From Actinomycetes bacterium (lineage in GTDB: Bacteria; Actinomycetota; Acidimicrobiia; Acidimicrobiales; JAJZXF01), in contig JAJYWA010000005.1 of the NCBI GenBank assembly GCA_021791755.1, forward strand, positions 1 to 55,005: DNA of 55,005 nt. Direction: 5' to 3'. Below are positions 34,322 through 43,346 of the stretch, one piece after another. The stretch's first letter is position 1. Every line of letters begins with the position of its first letter. The notes beneath the pieces were generated by a model. The model searched no databases, was not told the DNA's origin, and was given only the letters and a program-made list of their open reading frames with translations. Position numbers and translations under genes: made by a program.

Positions 34322-35203
34322 ATGATCGCTTCCATGGTAGCGACGTCCTTGTCTGCGCTCGGCTCTCGCTCACGGTGCCCCCCGGGCTGCCGGACACGAG
34401 CATCGATACCAACAGGAACCACTGCTGTGATCATGCTTGGCTTGGCAACAGTAATGGCGCTGATCCTTGCTGGATGCTCGACAGGAAATGGCGGGGCGCA
34501 TCCGGGGGCCTCGAAGCAAGCGAAGTCGCGATCCACCTCCAGTACGAGCGCCCCTGTAGCGTCGTCCATCCCGGCCGACGCACAAGCAATAGCTCAAGCC
34601 AGCCTTCTCACGCTCTCGGACTTTCCCACTGGTTGGGGACAGGCCGCAGCCGCCACGACAGCCTCGGGATTCTCCGGCGGCGCCAAGTTTGCCGCCTGTC
34701 TTGGCCTGCCAAGCGCGTTGGTGAGCTCGAGCACCCCAGCTGCCAACAGCCCCACCTTCACCCCGACACCGGCCACCGTATCGGTGAACGAACGGGTGGT
34801 CGCCTACCCGACCACAGCCAGAAGCAAAGCGTTCTTCGCCGCCATCGAAAGCAAGAAGGCCCCCGGATGCATGAGTGCAATGTTCCAAGAGCTCACTGCT
34901 AGCCCTACGGCTGCCCACGGCGCCGGTCAATCCAGCCCCTCGCTCGCACCGTTCACCGCAACCCGGATACCCCTCGCCAAGTACGGTGACGGCTCTACCG
35001 AGATCCGGTTGACTACGTCCTACACTGCTTCAAGCGGACCGGTGTCTCTCTTCATTACGATCATCGTCATCGAAGAGGGACCGCTCAACGCCTTTGTCAC
35101 TCTCACCAGCTCGCTCTCACCACCATCAGCGAAGCTCAACGACTCTCTTGCGACAGCAGCCGCCCGTAGGATGCGCGCAGCCGAGCGCAGCGCGGCTGGC
35201 TAA
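34322..35203 (+). CDS. Hypothetical lipoprotein
   Basis: 293 aa from ATG 34322; ATG 34334 or 34433 also possible, and the frame is open to 34223. Signal MLGLATVMALILAGC with lipobox Cys52. Exported region: LLTLSDFPTGWGQAAAA (like the sensor-domain lipoproteins of actinobacteria that open with DLPSGW), FAACLGLPSAL, VAYPTTARSKAFFAAIESKKAPGCM (two spaced cysteines) and a terminal two-strand block. It lacks the array's VWID/FG pattern, so it is not one of that family. It overlaps no neighbour; probably co-transcribed with the propeller gene. Confidence 0.6.
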   Translation: MIASMVATSLSALGSRSRCPPGCRTRASIPTGTTAVIMLGLATVMALILAGCSTGNGGAHPGASKQAKSRSTSSTSAPVASSIPADAQAIAQASLLTLSDFPTGWGQAAAATTASGFSGGAKFAACLGLPSALVSSSTPAANSPTFTPTPATVSVNERVVAYPTTARSKAFFAAIESKKAPGCMSAMFQELTASPTAAHGAGQSSPSLAPFTATRIPLAKYGDGSTEIRLTTSYTASSGPVSLFITIIVIEEGPLNAFVTLTSSLSPPSAKLNDSLATAAARRMRAAERSAAG

Positions 35204-35466
35204 CACCGACGACAATAAATTCCGCATGCCATCGGGAACAATCAGCGCACACTACGCTCCTCAACACGGCTCTCAACACACAGACAGATGACTTCCGGCG
35301 CCCTTGCTGGCGACCCCGCCTTCTCCCTAGCGGCCCCTGCTTGCCGCCTTCCCCCGATGCCTTCCTGAAGTTCCTCACTCAGCTGGCGGGCTACCAAGAG
35401 CTCCTGCTGGTTCGGCAAGGCCAATCAGAAGAAATGGGCCAGACCCCCCCTGCGGCCCCGCGCTGA

Positions 35467-36729
35467 TCAGCCGCCGTAGGTCGTCGCGCCCGAGGAAGAG
35501 CCCGTCGAGCTTGTCGACGGAGCAGCACCCGTCGATGGAGCCGGCGTTGATGCGCCACCTATACCAGGTAAAGCGCCACTCGAAGGAACGGGAACCTTCC
35601 CGGCCAGCTGACTGACGTTCATCACCTGAGACGCGGGCGGAAGGCTGAAATGCAGTGGCTGGCCATAGCCGAAGTACTTAATGGTCAATGCGACCGTTGG
35701 AGTGCCGAGGCTGGTCGGCTTGCCATTCACTGGAACCTGCGGAGGTGTCTTGCCAGATGCGGCCGCGGCGCCTTTTGGCACGTCCATCTCGATCTGTCTG
35801 ACCCTACCCGCGTTGTCGATCCAGACGTTTACGACGGCTGTAGACGCTCCGCCCAGCATTGTCTTGAGCGTGCTCAAGAAGCTCTGAGCCGACGAGCCGG
35901 CTCCCGCAGCCGCCTGGACATTCGACAGATCGATGGTGGCCGTGTACTCAGTGACCGCCACGCCGTTCAGGGTCGACGAACCGTCCTTCGTGACCTGGGT
36001 ATTGGCCATGTCCTTGAGGACCTGAACCATCGTGAAAGGCTGGGTCAGGTTGGTGAAGTTCAAGAAGCCGCCCTGCTGGCTGGCCGGCGTAAGCCTCGCC
36101 AATTGGGAGATGCTCATCTCGACCCATGACTTTCCAAGTGACTGCACCGCTACCGGCGACTTGATGTAGATATTGGAACCGGTGAACATCATCGAGGTGT
36201 TCAGCGAGGTCGTGGACGCTCCGGTCCCTGAAGCTGCCCCTGTGCCAGTGGTCGCTGCAGGTACTGACCCAGGCGGGAGAGACATGTTCACATAGCCTTC
36301 GTGCTTTGCGAAGTTCTCTCCTCCGGTGATCGTCATGTTCCCAACGGCGCCGAGTGTCTTCGCCACTGCCGGGTTGCTGGCGACGGCTGAGCCGAGACCC
36401 GTGATGGCCATATGGATGCTGAACTGCACTGTGCTCGCAGACTCTGTACGCGAGTAGGCGGTCAGCATGGCCGACGCCGGCGCTGCGGGAAGCGGTTTCG
36501 ATGGCACAGACTGCGATCCCTGTGACACGGTCGAGCTCGAGCCCGAGTGAGATGGCTTCGAAGCGGCGCTAGGTGACGCCGTTCCACAGGCGGAGATCGC
36601 CAATGCGCATGCCGCCAGGACCATGGGAACCGCGACCTTTCGCACTCTACTCGGAGCGACACGCAAGACCACACCGCCACCTACGATCCGCCATGCCGCC
36701 ATGCCGATCCTGTTAATTGCCATCTTCAC
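35467..36729 (-). CDS. Lipoprotein, LppX/LprG-like (array member 2)
   Basis: 420 aa, GTG start at 36729 (ATG 36723 alternative). Signal VAVPMVLAACALAISAC with lipobox at Cys48. This member is the closest to classical LppX/LprG: repeated amphipathic strands (MTITGGENFAKHEGYVNMSLPP, SNIYIKSPVAVQSLGKSWVEM), then VTKDGSSTLNGVAVTEYTATIDL, AVVNVWIDNAGRVRQIEMDV and TIKYFGYGQPLHFSLPPAS. The tail is Ser/Thr/Gly-rich. Probable outer-face lipid or lipoglycan carrier by family resemblance. Convergent with the hypothetical lipoprotein gene; no terminator hairpin was seen in between. Confidence 0.7.
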   Translation of the reverse strand: MKMAINRIGMAAWRIVGGGVVLRVAPSRVRKVAVPMVLAACALAISACGTASPSAASKPSHSGSSSTVSQGSQSVPSKPLPAAPASAMLTAYSRTESASTVQFSIHMAITGLGSAVASNPAVAKTLGAVGNMTITGGENFAKHEGYVNMSLPPGSVPAATTGTGAASGTGASTTSLNTSMMFTGSNIYIKSPVAVQSLGKSWVEMSISQLARLTPASQQGGFLNFTNLTQPFTMVQVLKDMANTQVTKDGSSTLNGVAVTEYTATIDLSNVQAAAGAGSSAQSFLSTLKTMLGGASTAVVNVWIDNAGRVRQIEMDVPKGAAAASGKTPPQVPVNGKPTSLGTPTVALTIKYFGYGQPLHFSLPPASQVMNVSQLAGKVPVPSSGALPGIGGASTPAPSTGAAPSTSSTGSSSGATTYGG

Positions 36730-37166
36730 CTCAGTCCCCTTTCGTCGCTGTTGTTACTGTTTCCCTGACGCCGCTGCGTCGTCTTATTCCTTCACGACCG
36801 GTCACCGTGATCACCAGAGCCACGAGATCACGCCCTTTTCACCCGCAACCGCTTCGGAAGCCGGTATCTGGGGTCACGCAAACCAGCCAACCCTTGCTCG
36901 TCGTACCAGATATTCTTTACGAGCCGCTCTTTCGCTCTTGCTCTTGGCCCACCGCACATGAGTCTACACCACTCCTGGATGCTCTCTTGCGCGGGCTGTG
37001 ACCAGCCCAAAGTTCAACTCTCTGCTCCATCCGTTCCTCAATCGACTCCCCGGTCGGCAAACTAAGCCACTGCCATATCGCTGCCATATAACCGCCGGTC
37101 CTCGCCTTTCCCTTTGTCTTCAGTAATGCCGCCATGGTCGAAGAGCCGGACGCAGTGAAAGGATCG
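36730..37166. other. Gene-free stretch between two minus-strand lipoprotein genes
   Basis: 437 bases. No convincing coding frame on either strand, no strong hairpin, and no clear -35/-10 pair. It presumably holds the promoter of array member 2. Confidence 0.5.
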
Positions 37167-38378
37167 CTAAGGACCGCTCTGGAACGGCACAACTTCCTTA
37201 GCTGGCGGCAATGTGATGGCAACCGGCACGCCGAACTGCGTAAAGCTGTCCACGACGCCACCGGGGAACGCCGCACCCACCGCTGCCGACGTACTGGGAT
37301 CTGGCGGCACCGACAGCTGCACCAGCCTTCCTTGAGCATCAATCCACACGTCTACAGTCAATGCAAGCTGCTGAGCCCCTGGCGCTTGGAAGGGGGCGGC
37401 GATTGTCGTCTGGTACTCGGTCGCGGGCGTGCTGCCTACGCTGCTCCCACCCATCACCGTGGTGGGCGACGCTGCGCTCGCGAGGAGCCCCAACCACATC
37501 TGCGGGTCGTAAAGCTCGAACATAGCCTGGGTCACCGCGGCACTCGTACCACTGGCGCTGGTGGCGCCGCTGGCCGCCGAAGCGTCAGAGCTTGACAGCT
37601 CATTCCATCGTCCATTCAACAGCAGGTATAGAGCTGTGCTCGTTACGACGACTCTCAAGCCAGCCGGACTGCTCGAGGTCCCCGGTCCCGTCGGCGCCGA
37701 GAACGGATCCGGCGGCCCGGTCGGCATCTTGAACCCCGGCGGCAGTGTTCCCCGAGAAGAGCCGGTAGATCCAGTAGGTGTCTTCTGTGGCACGTACGGA
37801 CTGATCTCACCCTCGCTCGTAGTGAAGTCCAGCGAACCGGAAAAAAGCGGAACATCAAAGGAACCAGGCACCGGTGCAGTTGCGCTGCCTGGGCCATCTG
37901 GCCCAGGCGTAGCAAACGAACCAGCCCCAGTGCCATACTGGCTCGCAGTGGTGACTTGAGCCGATCCCGACGCAAGGGTGGACTGCACGGCCTGCTGGAT
38001 GACAACTGGCGAAACCGAACGCGATTCGGGGGCCGACGACTTACCCGCAGTGGAGGATGTGCTCGGTCCGTGCGCTGTGATCGGCTGGGTGGGGGGACTT
38101 GTGGAACCGTGCGACTTGGCGGCCGACGGTGTTGATCGGACGTGGGCGCTCTTGCCAGCGTGTCCCTGGTTCGCACCGAGCAATGTGGCGAGATTGATCG
38201 TTGCCTTTCCCGGCGGCGCCGAGACGAAGATCACCACGAGCACGGAGGCAACGACGGCCGCCACCGTCACCCCGACAAGCGTGAGCCAGAGGTTCGTCCG
38301 CCATGTCCGCCTGGGTTTGGTCAGACGAGAACCCCAGTCGACAATGGTGGATCCCAGCGCTTTCATCGGCGACGACAT
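37167..38378 (-). CDS. Membrane-anchored LppX/LprG-like protein (array member 3)
   Basis: 403 aa from ATG 38378, which has AGGAGC 7 bases upstream. Unlike its relatives it lacks a lipobox and carries an uncleaved anchor (LWLTLVGVTVAAVVASVLVVIFV, about 30-52). A long Ser/Thr/Pro region follows, then the array pattern: YDPQMWLGLLAS, SVGSTPATEYQTTI, LTVDVWIDAQGRLVQLSV and FTQFGVPVAITLPPAKEV. The VWIDxxGxLxxL strand is the clearest of the five. Role unknown; predicted extracytoplasmic. Confidence 0.68.
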   Translation of the reverse strand: MSSPMKALGSTIVDWGSRLTKPRRTWRTNLWLTLVGVTVAAVVASVLVVIFVSAPPGKATINLATLLGANQGHAGKSAHVRSTPSAAKSHGSTSPPTQPITAHGPSTSSTAGKSSAPESRSVSPVVIQQAVQSTLASGSAQVTTASQYGTGAGSFATPGPDGPGSATAPVPGSFDVPLFSGSLDFTTSEGEISPYVPQKTPTGSTGSSRGTLPPGFKMPTGPPDPFSAPTGPGTSSSPAGLRVVVTSTALYLLLNGRWNELSSSDASAASGATSASGTSAAVTQAMFELYDPQMWLGLLASAASPTTVMGGSSVGSTPATEYQTTIAAPFQAPGAQQLALTVDVWIDAQGRLVQLSVPPDPSTSAAVGAAFPGGVVDSFTQFGVPVAITLPPAKEVVPFQSGP

Positions 38379-38868
38379 CACGGTGCTCCTAGTTTGCTCG
38401 GTGCTCCATAGTAAGCTGGGTGTCTTGTGTCGCACCCAGCGCTCTGCCTAAATCCAAATAGCCTGGACGCAGCTATGCTGACCATATATCCTCATCGTGA
38501 CTCGCCTGACCCATCCGGCTCATATCGCGGCCACGTGCCGACTACGCTCTAAACACATGATTCTCGCCGTGCGCTGCCCACCGTACCCGACAGCGCGACA
38601 CCCTGTTCTTCAACCAACAGGCACGGTAGAAATAAGAGCCACCAAACCGTGCATCGGCATTGAGGCGCTTTGCGCACGCCCCACAGCTCCGGTAGCTCAT
38701 GCTCTCAATTGAACTGCTACATCTCAACTATACCATCCGCGTGCCCTTGCCAGGGCGTCACACCGCTGACAATGCGAGGCCATGCAGGACCTGCTCGCGA
38801 CAGGACCTGTTCGCGTCGACCAACCTGGCAGCTCCAACACAATCCAACCTCAAGAGAGTGGACCGCTA
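38379..38868. other. Divergent intergenic region with hairpin and 16-bp duplication
   Basis: 490 bases between array members 3 (minus) and 4 (plus). Holds a perfect 8-bp inverted repeat (38415-38440) in the leader of member 3 and a degenerate 16-bp tandem duplication at 38785-38816 (CAGGACCTGCTCGCGA / CAGGACCTGTTCGCGT). No further gene is supported. Confidence 0.55.
38415..38440. promoter_or_regulatory. 8-bp perfect inverted repeat, possible operator
   Basis: GCTGGGTG - 10 bases - CACCCAGC, 37 bases upstream of the start codon of array member 3. Could be a dimeric regulator site or an RNA hairpin in the leader. No T-tract. Confidence 0.4.
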
Positions 38869-39903
38869 ATGCAGCCCTACCACCAAGAGAAGCCGACCGG
38901 GGCCAACATGGAAAGCGGCGGCTTTGCCCGTTTCAGCAAAGCCGCTGTGATCGGCCTATTAACGATAGCCACTGTGGCGCTGAGCTCCTGTGGCACCAGC
39001 GCCACTGGACCAAGTAGCGAGACACCGGCTGCCAGCAAGATCTCACACGCGATCACCGCGGCCATATCTGCAGGCACAGCGGATGTCGGCGCTGTCGTCA
39101 CCTCGACAACGGTCGGAGGCTCGAGCGCACCAGCCCCAGCGCCAGCAGGACAATTGTCACCACCTGTCGAGTACAAGGGCCATGGCGTGGTGGACTTTGC
39201 CAGGTCAATGGCTGAGCTTACGGTATCCGGCGGGCCGAGCGGTTCGAAGGCCGGGTGCAACAACAGCTTCGTCGTCTTGACCACTGGTTCCGCGCTCTAC
39301 GTAGCCTGCGCTCATCCGCCGGCGTCAGCAGGTCCGCTGGCCGCAGAGTGGTTCTGCGTGCCGCTTACCGGCTCCAGCGCTCCGACTAACGGACTGTACT
39401 TCAACTTTCATTCGCTCTTTGACCCAAGCATCTGGCTCGGCGCGGTGAGGGCATCCGAGTCAACCGCATCATCGGCTGGCCAATCCTTGATCAATGCCAC
39501 GAGGCTTGCACGCTACAACCTCGTTCTCAGGTCCTTTGCTCCGCCCGCTCCACCTGCAGCTGCTCAGACCTCGAAGCGAACCACCACGCAGGCTTCGAAC
39601 GCGGCTGGAGCCAGCGGAGCAAAGCCTGTCCCGGGATCTCGTTCCAACGGAACCAGTCCCCGCTCGAGCGCCAGCCACAACAACAGCGACACCGCCACCG
39701 TGTGGCTGAGCGCGGGAGACCGCCTGGACATGCTGAGGGTGAAGGTCACCATGGCGTCGCCAGCGGGATCCACGGGAACATCCGGAGCGCTCCAGGCAAA
39801 GGACGTCACGTACGACATCACTTTTACCTTCTCCCATTTTGGCGAGCCTCCATCCCTGGTGACGCCTTCTTCACTGATCGTTCTAGATCCAAAGGGTTGC
39901 TGA
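38869..39903 (+). CDS. Lipoprotein, LppX/LprG-like (array member 4)
   Basis: 344 aa from ATG 38869 (ATG 38908 alternative). Signal AAVIGLLTIATVALSSC with lipobox Cys41. The exported part shows FDPSIWLGAVRAS, LARYNLVLRSF, TATVWLSAGDRLDMLRVKV and ITFTFSHFGEPPSLVTPSS, the array pattern in degraded form. It has an extra Cys pair (AGCNNSF, YVACAH) plus EWFCVPL. A low-complexity Ala/Ser/Asn insertion separates the two halves. Function inferred only by relation to the other members. Confidence 0.62.
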   Translation: MQPYHQEKPTGANMESGGFARFSKAAVIGLLTIATVALSSCGTSATGPSSETPAASKISHAITAAISAGTADVGAVVTSTTVGGSSAPAPAPAGQLSPPVEYKGHGVVDFARSMAELTVSGGPSGSKAGCNNSFVVLTTGSALYVACAHPPASAGPLAAEWFCVPLTGSSAPTNGLYFNFHSLFDPSIWLGAVRASESTASSAGQSLINATRLARYNLVLRSFAPPAPPAAAQTSKRTTTQASNAAGASGAKPVPGSRSNGTSPRSSASHNNSDTATVWLSAGDRLDMLRVKVTMASPAGSTGTSGALQAKDVTYDITFTFSHFGEPPSLVTPSSLIVLDPKGC

Positions 39904-40025
39904 CGCAGCCCGCTGGCAAAGTCGAGCATCACGGGAGGATGCAAGCGCACAAGACAATCGGCGCAGTATCCTAGCCATCGTGGATTTCCCCGTCCCGACA
40001 TTGACACGAGGTGCGTGATGCGCCC

Positions 40026-41477
40026 GTGAGCAAGCACCAGACTGTAGTCACGACGCTCGCGGCTGCGTGCGCGGTCCTGGCAGTGGCATTACTGGTTGTC
40101 GTGGTCAGAGGCCAGTCGCCAGCGACAACCTCGTCATCGCGATCGGGCGAGGCGAGCGTTGCGCCTCGAAGCGCTGGCATCCCACCGGTCAACGCCTCGC
40201 AGGCATCGGCGACCAAGGCCCTCGAAACAAGTGAGCAGCCTCCTGCGGGGCCATCGGTTATCCTCAAAGGCCCGCAACGATGGTCGGTATGGGTTGGCGC
40301 AGAGGCAAAGAGCCCAACCGTCATGCCCATGGGGTACTACCCAGAGATCCTGACGGTCGATGTGGGCGACACGGTCACTTGGACCATCCAATCCATGGAG
40401 CCCCACACCATAACGTTTGGACCGCAGGAAGGACCGAACCCACCAACGGTCACGGGTGGCGATGCACCTGAAGGTGGGAGCGCTTACGGCGGTCAAGGCG
40501 TCGTGAGCTCAGGCTTTATCACGCTAGGGGAGTCCTACACCTTGACGTTCACCGCAGCAGGAGTGTTCCCCTACCACTGCGCTCTCCATCCCGGAATGGC
40601 TGGAGTCATAGTTGTGCAGCCGAGCGGTGCTCCGTACCCGATGTCTCCACAGGCAGTGAAGAGGGAAAGCAGACTTCAGGCATCCCTGGCAATCTCGCTG
40701 GCCGAGAAGAATGCCTCAGCGTACCGGCCACAACCCCCCACATCGGTGGATGGCCATCAAGTGTTCCATGTTGCCGCCGGGCTCAGCCCTCCGACGGGCG
40801 CGAGCTCAACTGTCTTAAGTCCGAACGGGCGTATCCTGGGGCATGCCTCCATCAGCGAGAAAACCCCAACCAGCGCGAGCGTCACGGTCACTCTGCACGA
40901 TGTGGCGCCACACGAGGTGTACGCGCTCGACCTGCTCAGAGGCGTGTGCGGACACCCGCCGGTTGCCACTGTTGACCTGCTCTCACCGATCACGACGGCC
41001 AACACCTCGGACGGCGCCTCGACGACGACGATCTCTCCTGCCTACGGAGTCCCCGCCGCCGGTTGGTATATTCAGGTCATAGAGGAGAATTCTCTTCTCG
41101 CGTCGCAGATATCAGCTCTCCAGTACCACGTTATAGGATGTGGAAACGTTCTCGGCTATGACACGACTGACTCCGCGTTCTTGCCTGCCACTCTCACGAT
41201 TCACAGGGGCGACGTGGTGATCTGGACCAACTTGTCACCCGAAGAGATCCACACAGTGACCTTCAAGGCCCCGGGAATTCCGAGACCCGGGTTCCATTCA
41301 CTTGCCGGGATCACAAGAACTGCTGGCGCCAAGTACTTCGGTGGATATGCCAACTCGGGAGTCCTGACGCCAGGTGAGAGCTATCGCCTGACCTTCGAGC
41401 GAACAGGGACCTTCAACTACGACTGCCTAGTCCATGACTTTGCGCTCATGGACGGTACGGTGATCGTAAAGGACTAG
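40026..41477 (+). CDS. Exported protein with two cupredoxin (blue-copper) domains
   Basis: 483 aa from GTG 40026 (GTG 40011 in frame). N-terminal TM/signal (VVTTLAAACAVLAVALLVVVV). Domain 1 (about 85-197) is plastocyanin/azurin-like with a full type-1 copper set: H127 (PHTITF), C185, H188 and M191 (YHCALHPGM). A central domain (about 240-375) is a beta-sandwich, loosely CHRD-like, with a possible C309/C372 disulphide. Domain 2 (about 380-483) repeats the cupredoxin pattern with H409 (IHTVTF), C467, H470 and probably M475 (YDCLVHDFALM). It would carry electrons outside the membrane. The next gene starts on the base after its stop codon. Confidence 0.82.
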   Translation: MSKHQTVVTTLAAACAVLAVALLVVVVRGQSPATTSSSRSGEASVAPRSAGIPPVNASQASATKALETSEQPPAGPSVILKGPQRWSVWVGAEAKSPTVMPMGYYPEILTVDVGDTVTWTIQSMEPHTITFGPQEGPNPPTVTGGDAPEGGSAYGGQGVVSSGFITLGESYTLTFTAAGVFPYHCALHPGMAGVIVVQPSGAPYPMSPQAVKRESRLQASLAISLAEKNASAYRPQPPTSVDGHQVFHVAAGLSPPTGASSTVLSPNGRILGHASISEKTPTSASVTVTLHDVAPHEVYALDLLRGVCGHPPVATVDLLSPITTANTSDGASTTTISPAYGVPAAGWYIQVIEENSLLASQISALQYHVIGCGNVLGYDTTDSAFLPATLTIHRGDVVIWTNLSPEEIHTVTFKAPGIPRPGFHSLAGITRTAGAKYFGGYANSGVLTPGESYRLTFERTGTFNYDCLVHDFALMDGTVIVKD

Positions 41478-43346
41478 GTGATGTCCCTGATAAGCCGTCT
41501 CACCAACCAAAAGGGCGCTCTCGTCGTCACGGCCCTGCTGGTCGCCGCAGTGAGTTGCGCCGCCTGTTCAGGGCCCCATACAGCCAAGTCGGCAATACTT
41601 CGAGAACCGCCTCCGGCGCCGTCGCTCTTCAAGAACCTTGCGAATTCCACCTCGTCAATGAGCACGTTGGGGATCTCAATCGCCTATGACAGCCCAGGAC
41701 TCATCTCGCAAGGCATCACCTCCCAGGCCAACGGGGACATCGCTCCCAGATCTCGCAACGGCTCACTTGCAATACAGTCCCAGGGTCTCACGATCGCACA
41801 GCTCAGCCTCCTCCCATCATCTGTCGACCTGTCGTCCGTGACGCTCATTCCTGGCCTTTCTGGCCCAAACGCAGTCTCGATACCTCTCGGCGAAACGGCA
41901 TCAGCCGGCTCCCACAATCCGGCAGACACCTACTTCGCCATCATCTCCGATCCACTCCTCTGGCTGGACATGCTGCGCGGTACGCGCTCCTCGCTCCCCG
42001 GCAGATCCGTTGGCGCTGCGAGCCCCCAAGGCGCAAGGGGCTCTCGCTACGACGTCGTCTACAACCTCGATACCGCGGCCAGCGCAGCGCCGGGACCAGA
42101 TGCCGCAGCGCTGCGCTGGCTCGCCGGCTTCACCGGCTCCACCATGATGGCCGGCCGCGTCTGGCTTACCGGTAGCGGGGAGCTCGCCAAGATGAGCCTC
42201 CTGCGCGTGCCAACCGGATGGTTCCCGCCGCGTCACGGGAGGTACTTTTCAGCGCTCGCCGAGGGCGCCAACCAGCTTGTCCTGACGTTCAGCACTCCGA
42301 GCGCACGGAGCAGTTCCGTCACTGCTCCGGCGCCCGCGGGCGCGGTGAACCTCGCAACAACGACCAGCTACTCCGGGTGCCTGCCCGCTGGCGATACAGG
42401 CTATACAGCAGCGATCGTGGCGCACTCGAACCAGGTCATCACCGGCGCCGTGCGGGCAGCCGGCTGTAACATTGGCGTCTACATCGGCCCGGACGCGAGC
42501 GGCGCCTCCGTCGTCAGCGCATCCGTCACGGGAGCCGCGGATCACGCTATCTTCGTCCAGAACGCCGATCACGTGACCATTCGTAACGTCACAGCTTCGC
42601 TCGCGGTGACGAAACTAAGTGGGATCCGCCACGCGCTGCTGCCACAAGACAAGGCGATCGTCCTTATCGGCTCCACAGGATCGGAAGTGATCGATAGCAC
42701 TCTGACCGGCTCATCCGACGGTGGGATTGCAATCGCCGACGACGGCATCATCGATCCCGCTGCACTCAACCCCGGACCTGCCAAGCCATCGAGCCACAAC
42801 CTTCTCGAGGGTAACCGGGTAACCTCGGTAGGTGGATGCGGAATCGTTGTGACGAGCTTCGTGCCAGGTCAAGGCGTGTACCACAATATTGTTCGCGACA
42901 ACCAGGTCCTCAACAGCGCTCCCGGCGGCATCGGCATCGGAGCTGTAAGCCCTGACACAAAAGCGCTGGCCAACCTCGTAACTCGCAACGAGATCATCGG
43001 GACGCCATCTGGAACATCCGCCCCGGGCGTCATCGTCCACTCCAACGGGGCTGGCGCTCAGGTCATCGCCAATGCGATCACGGACAATGTCATCACAAAC
43101 GGCCAGTCGGTCCTGCCATATGGCGACGCGAGCCCGACCGGCATAGTCCTCATTGGCCTCTACGATCCCGTCATCGACACTGTCATCAGTGGCAACATCC
43201 TCTCGGGTGAGACTGTGGGCGTCTATGCGGCCCGGGCGACCGGTACCCGGATAACCGGCGAGCTCCCAGCACTACGCGCTGGTGGTCCACCAAACGTCGC
43301 CCGCCGCACGCCCAAGGTCGACTTTTCCATCCTCGGCGCCAGCTGA
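41478..43346 (+). CDS. LppX-like lipoprotein fused to a right-handed beta-helix (array member 5)
   Basis: 622 aa (GTG 41478 directly after the preceding TAG, or ATG 41481). Signal GALVVTALLVAAVSCAAC with lipobox Cys30 (or Cys27). Residues 45-285 carry the array pattern: SDPLLWLDMLRGTR, SRYDVVYNLDTA, AGRVWLTGSGELAKMSLLRV and NQLVLTFST. From about 290 the protein becomes a parallel beta-helix of the NosD/pectate-lyase type with short turns (VIDSTLTGSSDGGIAIADDG, HNLLEGNRVTSVGGCGIVV, NIVRDNQVLNSAPGGIGIG, NAITDNVITNG, TVISGNILSG). Right-handed helices often bind polysaccharide. The lipid-carrier/carbohydrate-binding fusion is unusual. Translationally coupled to the cupredoxin gene. Confidence 0.72.
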   Translation: MMSLISRLTNQKGALVVTALLVAAVSCAACSGPHTAKSAILREPPPAPSLFKNLANSTSSMSTLGISIAYDSPGLISQGITSQANGDIAPRSRNGSLAIQSQGLTIAQLSLLPSSVDLSSVTLIPGLSGPNAVSIPLGETASAGSHNPADTYFAIISDPLLWLDMLRGTRSSLPGRSVGAASPQGARGSRYDVVYNLDTAASAAPGPDAAALRWLAGFTGSTMMAGRVWLTGSGELAKMSLLRVPTGWFPPRHGRYFSALAEGANQLVLTFSTPSARSSSVTAPAPAGAVNLATTTSYSGCLPAGDTGYTAAIVAHSNQVITGAVRAAGCNIGVYIGPDASGASVVSASVTGAADHAIFVQNADHVTIRNVTASLAVTKLSGIRHALLPQDKAIVLIGSTGSEVIDSTLTGSSDGGIAIADDGIIDPAALNPGPAKPSSHNLLEGNRVTSVGGCGIVVTSFVPGQGVYHNIVRDNQVLNSAPGGIGIGAVSPDTKALANLVTRNEIIGTPSGTSAPGVIVHSNGAGAQVIANAITDNVITNGQSVLPYGDASPTGIVLIGLYDPVIDTVISGNILSGETVGVYAARATGTRITGELPALRAGGPPNVARRTPKVDFSILGAS

